Origin: an uncultured Gammaproteobacteria bacterium
GTDB lineage: Bacteria > Pseudomonadota > Gammaproteobacteria > Arenicellales > Poriferihabitantaceae
Assembly (NCBI GenBank): GCA_938021685.1
Contig: CALIFM010000081.1
Span: 1 to 11,174 of the forward strand
Length of the DNA stretch: 11,174 nucleotides
Direction: 5' to 3'
The position numbers and the translations under genes are program-made. Positions within the stretch are counted from its first letter, which is position 1; the number at the start of each line of letters is the position of its first letter. Shown in pieces: positions 7,405 through 11,174 of the stretch. The notes below the pieces were generated by a model that worked only from the letters and a program-made list of their open reading frames with translations, had not been told where the DNA came from and did no database searches.

Positions 7405-8739
7405 ATGAGCGCCATTAAGCCTGATAACGAAGATAAAGAACTTAGCCATCGTCGAGTGTGGCAGTTAGCGGGGCCGATGATTTTATCTAATATCTCTGTG
7501 CCGCTAGTAGGGGCGGTAGACACGGCGGTAGTGGGGCATTTAGATGCGCCGCATTTCATCGGGGCGGTGGCTGTGGGCGCGCTTATCTTTAGCTTTTTGT
7601 ATTGGGGTTTTGGCTTTTTGCGTATGGGTACCACGGGTTTTGTGGCGCAGGCCTATGGAGCAGACGATCAGCGCGAGATAAATTTATTGCTTTCGCGGGT
7701 GATGCTGCTGGCTTTGGCCATAGGCTTGCTGGTGGTATTATTTGGCCGCCCTGTGATTAGCCTTGCGCTTGCGTTGATTGATAGTACTGCGCAGGTGGAA
7801 GGCCTAGCGCGAGAATATGCATCAATTCGTATTTTTAGCGCACCCGCTACTTTATGCGTGTTTGCGTTGACTGGTGTGTTGATTGGTTTGCAGAATACCA
7901 AGGGCGCTTTGTATTTGCAGCTAGCATTGAATGGTTCAAATATCCTACTAGATTTGCTGTTTGTGCCTGTATTGCAGTGGGGCGTAGCGGGCGTGGCGTG
8001 GGCCACTTTGTTGTCAGAATACATTGCACTTGCAGTCGGTTGCTACCTGTTGCGTGACCTGATCAAGCAAGCACTAGGTCAGCTTTCTTGGGTGAGTATA
8101 TTGGATGCGCATAGCTTAAAAAAGCTGATGGTTGCCAATGCAGATATCTTTGTGCGTACTTTATGCTTAGTGTTTGCCTTTGCTTATATAACTGCACAGG
8201 GCGCTAAGCTGGGCGTGCTGGTGCTGGCAGTGAATGCCATTTTGTTGCATTTGCAAAGCATGATGGCTTACGCTTTAGATGGCTTTGCCTTTGCTGCTGA
8301 AGCCTTAGCGGGGCAGGCTTTTGGTCGACGCAGCAAAAAATACTTTATGCGAGCGGTACGCATGACGGCCATTTGGGGCTTGATTAGTGCCTTGGTGGTG
8401 ACTGTTATATATGCATTGTTTGGTAAGGCGATTATTGGGCTGTTTACTGACCAAGATGCCGTGCTTGAATTGGCAGCGGATTACCTGCCTTGGGTGGTGA
8501 TATTGCCTTTGGCTTCGGTCGGTAGCTTTTTACTAGATGGCATTTTTATTGGTACCACTCAAACAGCGGCGATGCGCAATGCGATGCTGGTGTCCACCGC
8601 GCTGTTTTTATTAGCAACTTTACAGTTAGTGCCATTATGGGGTAATCATGGTTTATTACTAAGCCTATGCCTGTTTATGTTGCTGCGGGCGTTGAGCTTG
8701 GCGGTGTATTACCCGCGTATCTTACGGCAGTTAAATTAG
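7405..8739 (+). CDS. dinF: MATE-family multidrug/metabolite exporter, DinF-like
   Basis: 444 residues, normal MATE length, with about twelve hydrophobic segments in two similar halves. Residues 30-60 (SVPLVGAVDTAVVGHLDAP, then GAVAVGAL) and FLRMGTTGFVAQAYG (71-85) are the signature of the DinF branch of MATE transporters, which export organic cations or oxidised compounds in exchange for Na+ or H+. D39 lies in the conserved VDTAVVGHLD helix. In E. coli dinF sits behind lexA; here there is no lexA and I see no CTGT-N8-ACAG LexA box in the 281 bp upstream, so SOS control is not indicated. It is divergent from fusA2 and its stop codon touches the stop of the following minus-strand gene. No clear ribosome site before the ATG; the start is chosen on family length. 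Confidence 0.88.
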   Translation: MSAIKPDNEDKELSHRRVWQLAGPMILSNISVPLVGAVDTAVVGHLDAPHFIGAVAVGALIFSFLYWGFGFLRMGTTGFVAQAYGADDQREINLLLSRVMLLALAIGLLVVLFGRPVISLALALIDSTAQVEGLAREYASIRIFSAPATLCVFALTGVLIGLQNTKGALYLQLALNGSNILLDLLFVPVLQWGVAGVAWATLLSEYIALAVGCYLLRDLIKQALGQLSWVSILDAHSLKKLMVANADIFVRTLCLVFAFAYITAQGAKLGVLVLAVNAILLHLQSMMAYALDGFAFAAEALAGQAFGRRSKKYFMRAVRMTAIWGLISALVVTVIYALFGKAIIGLFTDQDAVLELAADYLPWVVILPLASVGSFLLDGIFIGTTQTAAMRNAMLVSTALFLLATLQLVPLWGNHGLLLSLCLFMLLRALSLAVYYPRILRQLN

Positions 8740-9201
8740 CTAATAAATGCCTGCTTCGAGGCCTGCGGCCATTAATAAGCCCATTTGCTCGCATTCATCG
8801 ACGAACGCTTCTTGGAATGGACCGTGTAGCACCGTGGTGTCTTGAATGGGCTTCCAGCGCAGACCGCTAATGATTTTCTCGATACCAACTTTGGTGCCCG
8901 TGCCATCTAATTCGGCCTTCACATAGATCAACACGGGTAAGCCTTGTTTACTTTCTAGGCAGGGGTAGTAGATGCGCTCGAAGAAATCTTTAATTAGGCC
9001 ACTCATTGCGCCAAAACTTTCAGTGCTGCCGATGATAATGCCATCGGCCCATTGTACATCCTCAGCGTTTGCTTTAAGCGGGTCAAGTAAGCGCACATTA
9101 ACGTCTGTAACCTGTGGGTTATTAGCACCTTTTTGTACTGCTTTGGCCAAGCGTGAAGTATTGGCAGAAGGCGTGTTGCAGACGATCAATAAATGAGGCA
9201 T
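8740..9201 (-). CDS. Flavodoxin-fold NAD(P)H-dependent oxidoreductase family protein
   Basis: 153 residues with a single flavodoxin-like domain. The FMN phosphate loop is visible as NTPSANTSRLA (9-19) after the first beta strand (LLIVC). The second flavin-contact loop is GSTESFGAMSGLIKDFFER (58-76), equivalent to the GSPTYFGNMSG loop of WrbA/flavodoxin-type proteins. A soluble cytoplasmic electron carrier or small reductase is likely; the substrate is unknown. The chain ends soon after the third sheet, so it is a short family member. Its TAG is on the base next to the MATE gene stop. It is transcribed divergently from the sulfotransferase-like gene across an 81-bp region. Confidence 0.82.
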   Translation of the reverse strand: MPHLLIVCNTPSANTSRLAKAVQKGANNPQVTDVNVRLLDPLKANAEDVQWADGIIIGSTESFGAMSGLIKDFFERIYYPCLESKQGLPVLIYVKAELDGTGTKVGIEKIISGLRWKPIQDTTVLHGPFQEAFVDECEQMGLLMAAGLEAGIY

Positions 9202-9209
9202 TTGGTGTA

Positions 9210-9236
9210 CACTAAAGTGATTAAATTTACTTAGTG
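9210..9236. repeat. 27-bp dyad in a divergent promoter region, possible operator
   Basis: Perfect six-base arms CACTAA (9210-9215) and TTAGTG (9231-9236) surround a symmetric ATT-A-AAT core centred on 9223. It lies between the divergent flavodoxin-like gene (start at 9201) and the sulfotransferase-like gene (start at 9283). The spacing suits a dimeric helix-turn-helix regulator, but no regulator gene is visible. TATAAG at 9239-9244 next to it could be a -10 box for the plus strand. Confidence 0.4.
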
Positions 9237-9282
9237 CCTATAAGTTTACTTGAAATGAGCATTTAACAAGCATTCTTAAATT

Positions 9283-10041
9283 ATGTCGTCATTATCTAAA
9301 GCACCTGAACAAGCAAATGTGCAGCGTATCGCCATGTGGTCTGGCCCGCGTAATATCTCCACGGCGATGATGCGTGCTTGGGAAAACCGTGCTGACACCG
9401 TCGTCGTGGACGAACCATTATATGGGCAGTATTTGCATCATACGGGCATCGATCACCCTGGTAAGGATAAGGTTATTGCTGCGCAGGGCGAGGATTGGCA
9501 GCAAGGAGTGGAGCGTTGTTTGGCGGCACTGCCAGAAGGCAAGCAGGTGTTTTATCAAAAGCACATGACTATGCACTTATTACCGCATATCGATAAAGAT
9601 TGGTTGAGCCAACTGCAGCATTGTTTTTTAATTCGTCATCCAGCCCAAGTGCTGGCTTCGTATAATGCCGTGCGTGATGAAGCCACTTTGGAGGATATTG
9701 GCTTTATCCAGCAGGTGGCTTTGTATGATTGGACCTATGAGCAAACTGGGGTTCAGTCACCTGTGATTGATACCGCGGATTTCTTGACTGCTCCTGCTGC
9801 TATGATGCCGAAAATTTGCTCAGCGTTAGAAGTGCAGTTTGATGCTAACATGTTGCAATGGCCGGCTGGGCCTCGAGACAGCGATGGAGTGTGGAGTCCG
9901 TACTGGTATGATTCGGTTAATCGTTCTACTGGCTTCGTGCCATATAAACCAAAAACGCCCAAGTTAACGCTCTCGCAGCAAGCAATTGTTGAGGCAGCCA
10001 TGCCTTATTATGAAAAACTCTACCGAAACCGCATTCGATAA
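9283..10041 (+). CDS. Sulfotransferase-like P-loop protein
   Basis: 252 residues. WSGPRNISTAMMRAW (19-33) is the family's P-loop-like motif, equivalent to the 5'-phosphosulfate loop of PAPS-dependent sulfotransferases. DEPLYG (43-48) follows, and FLIRHPAQVLASY (115-127) matches the 3'-phosphate binding region (R118, S126). Such proteins are annotated as sulfotransferase family, or in plants misnamed branched-chain aminotransferase-like. Substrate and even PAPS use are unproven. No signal peptide or membrane segment, so cytoplasmic. The ATG is 81 bp from the divergent neighbour, without a strong ribosome site. Confidence 0.8.
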   Translation: MSSLSKAPEQANVQRIAMWSGPRNISTAMMRAWENRADTVVVDEPLYGQYLHHTGIDHPGKDKVIAAQGEDWQQGVERCLAALPEGKQVFYQKHMTMHLLPHIDKDWLSQLQHCFLIRHPAQVLASYNAVRDEATLEDIGFIQQVALYDWTYEQTGVQSPVIDTADFLTAPAAMMPKICSALEVQFDANMLQWPAGPRDSDGVWSPYWYDSVNRSTGFVPYKPKTPKLTLSQQAIVEAAMPYYEKLYRNRIR

Positions 10042-10060
10042 TTTAATATTATTATAGCGT

Positions 10061-10074
10061 GCTTTAATTAAAGC
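10061..10074. repeat. 14-bp perfect palindrome in an AT-rich gap
   Basis: GCTTTAATTAAAGC reads identically on both strands. It has no loop and no following T-run, so it is not a standard terminator, although it lies 20 bp after the sulfotransferase-like gene. Its end touches the -35 position of the candidate promoter for the sensor gene, which makes an operator role possible. Confidence 0.4.
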
Positions 10075-10101
10075 TGAGATAATGTAAATGCTTGCTATGA
10101 T
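10074..10101 (+). promoter_or_regulatory. Possible extended -10 promoter of the sensor gene
   Basis: TGCTATGAT (10093-10101) contains an extended -10 TG and a TATGAT box (five of six). A CTGAGA at 10074-10079, 16 bp upstream, is a poor -35 (four of six). Transcription would start near 10108, about 47 bases before the ATG at 10155. Confidence 0.35.
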
Positions 10102-10154
10102 GCTGTTTGTGGTTAATGCAACGGCGCGAATCTGCACAAAAAAACGAAAATAAC

Positions 10155-11174
10155 ATGAAAACGAATTGGGCTATTTTTATCTTATGTATGCTGACAATTT
10201 CATTGGCGGTGATGGTGCTAATGGTGTTGGGTATGGTGAACGCCAGTTTTCCTTTTATACATTTTAAATCACCGTTTGAATCGATCAATATAGGTTTGTT
10301 TGCCGTTGCCATGGCGGTTGTGTCATGGGTGGCTTCGCTGTTTTTATCATGGCCAACCAAGCGTTTTGTTGAAGATATTAAGGAGAATATCGACAAGCAG
10401 CAGTATGACCAACTTGATCTGCATCACTATGCAGTGCCAGCGGAGATAAAATCATTGGGTCATGCGATGAATCGTTTAACCGCAGACATGACCAGTGTGC
10501 AGATGATGTTAGAGCACAATGAAATTGAAACTGTGATGCAGACGGATTTGAATAAGAAAATCATCAGCGCCTTGCCTGATATGTATTTTTTCATCAATGA
10601 AAGTAGCACGATACTCAATTATAGCTCTAGCACCGACCCTAGCTTATATGTGCACTCTAAGCGCAAAATTGATTACAAAGGATTAGGTGAAGAGTTTTTG
10701 GGGAAAAAATTATTAGATATTTTGCCCAGTAAGCATGCTTCTTTGTTGTCGAAAAATATTGAGCGTTTATCAAACAGTAAGAAAAAAAGCGGTCCTGTAC
10801 GTGACTGGGAATACGAGTTTTTGGTGGATGAGCAGCGAAAAATGTTTGAAGCCCGCTTGTGTAAAACCAACGATAGCAGCACTTTGTTGTTGGTGGTGCG
10901 GGACATTACTGAGAAAAAAGTCAGCGATGCCATAGATGTTCGCGAAGACAAAAAGAATACCATGGATAAGTTGCTTGCTAATGTGGCTGAGATGATGAAT
11001 AAAATGCTGTCATCGATTACTGGCTATTCCAATAAGTTACAAACAGTGGTGGGAGATAACTCTGAAGCAGCGCAGTATGCCGATAAAATTAGTGCTGCAG
11101 GGGAGCAGGCCAAAGCGTTTAGTGATCGTTTGGCGGGTACTCCACGGCCATTGAGTATAAAAGAAGTTAGCTTG
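10155..11174 (+). CDS. Membrane-bound PAS sensor, histidine-kinase-like with degenerate DHp (5' part)
   Basis: The reading frame stays open from ATG 10155 to the right edge: 340 residues, C-terminus missing. Two membrane helices (about 6-28 and 46-66) leave only a short periplasmic loop. A helical HAMP-like linker (about 67-125) follows, then a PAS domain (about 134-255: LPDMYFFINESS start, RDITEKK end). Residues 271-340 align with the DHp helices of NtrB-like kinases (family pattern GVAHDFNNLL...GY..L), but the histidine position reads VAEMMN, with E279 in its place. RPLSIKEVSL at the edge matches the segment that leads into the ATPase domain. It may be a pseudokinase, a hybrid relay, or a sensor that signals otherwise. 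No regulator partner is visible. The ATG has only a weak upstream ribosome site. Confidence 0.75.
   Translation, partial: MKTNWAIFILCMLTISLAVMVLMVLGMVNASFPFIHFKSPFESINIGLFAVAMAVVSWVASLFLSWPTKRFVEDIKENIDKQQYDQLDLHHYAVPAEIKSLGHAMNRLTADMTSVQMMLEHNEIETVMQTDLNKKIISALPDMYFFINESSTILNYSSSTDPSLYVHSKRKIDYKGLGEEFLGKKLLDILPSKHASLLSKNIERLSNSKKKSGPVRDWEYEFLVDEQRKMFEARLCKTNDSSTLLLVVRDITEKKVSDAIDVREDKKNTMDKLLANVAEMMNKMLSSITGYSNKLQTVVGDNSEAAQYADKISAAGEQAKAFSDRLAGTPRPLSIKEVSL

Noticed and set aside
10064..10396. 110-codon minus-strand open frame at the start of the sensor gene
   Set aside because: Antisense to the membrane and linker region of the sensor; no ribosome site and no recognisable family.

Overview
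The window reads as part of the chromosome of a sulfur-oxidising gammaproteobacterium. The main evidence is its first 5 kb, which holds six consecutive plus-strand genes in the order dsrL-dsrJ-dsrO-dsrP-dsrN-dsrR. This is the distal half of a reverse dissimilatory sulfite reductase (rDsr) operon. In Allochromatium vinosum and relatives these genes follow dsrABEFHCMK. dsrL together with a cysteine-free dsrR marks the oxidative, sulfur-globule or sulfide-oxidising type of Dsr system. dsrL is cut by the left edge, so dsrAB, dsrEFH, dsrC and dsrMK should lie just upstream of this window (inference).

Layout: 1-4949 (+) is the tightly packed dsr block. dsrL/dsrJ abut, dsrJ/dsrO overlap by 11 bp, dsrO/dsrP are separated by 1 bp or overlap depending on the start chosen, dsrP/dsrN are 10 bp apart, and dsrN/dsrR overlap by 14 bp. 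A perfect bidirectional hairpin terminator (4981-5006) closes the operon and also serves the convergent gene on the other side. 5039-7123 (-) is a stand-alone elongation factor G of the EF-G2 type. 7124-7404 is a 281-bp AT-rich divergent intergenic region holding a possible fusA promoter. 7405-8739 (+) is a DinF-type MATE transporter. 8740-9201 (-) is a small flavodoxin-fold protein whose stop codon abuts the MATE stop with no intergenic base. 9202-9282 is a short divergent intergenic region with a 27-bp dyad. 9283-10041 (+) is a sulfotransferase-like P-loop protein. 10042-10154 is an AT-rich gap with a 14-bp perfect palindrome and a possible extended -10 promoter. 10155 to the right edge (+) is the first 340 residues of a membrane-bound, PAS-containing sensor protein whose DHp-like segment appears to lack the phosphoacceptor histidine.

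How the genes fit together: DsrJ (periplasmic triheme cytochrome c), DsrO (Tat-exported 4x[4Fe-4S] protein) and DsrP (NrfD-type membrane quinone subunit) are half of the DsrMKJOP membrane complex, which exchanges electrons between the cytoplasmic sulfur pathway (DsrC persulfide/trisulfide) and the quinone pool or periplasm. DsrL is the cytoplasmic NAD(P)H:acceptor iron-sulfur flavoprotein partner of DsrAB. DsrN is the glutamine-dependent amidase proposed to convert sirohaem to sirohaem amide for DsrAB. DsrR is an IscA-fold protein required for normal dsr expression or function. The genes after 5 kb show no obvious pathway link to Dsr and look like ordinary chromosomal neighbours. I see no mobile elements, CRISPR arrays, rRNA or tRNA genes.
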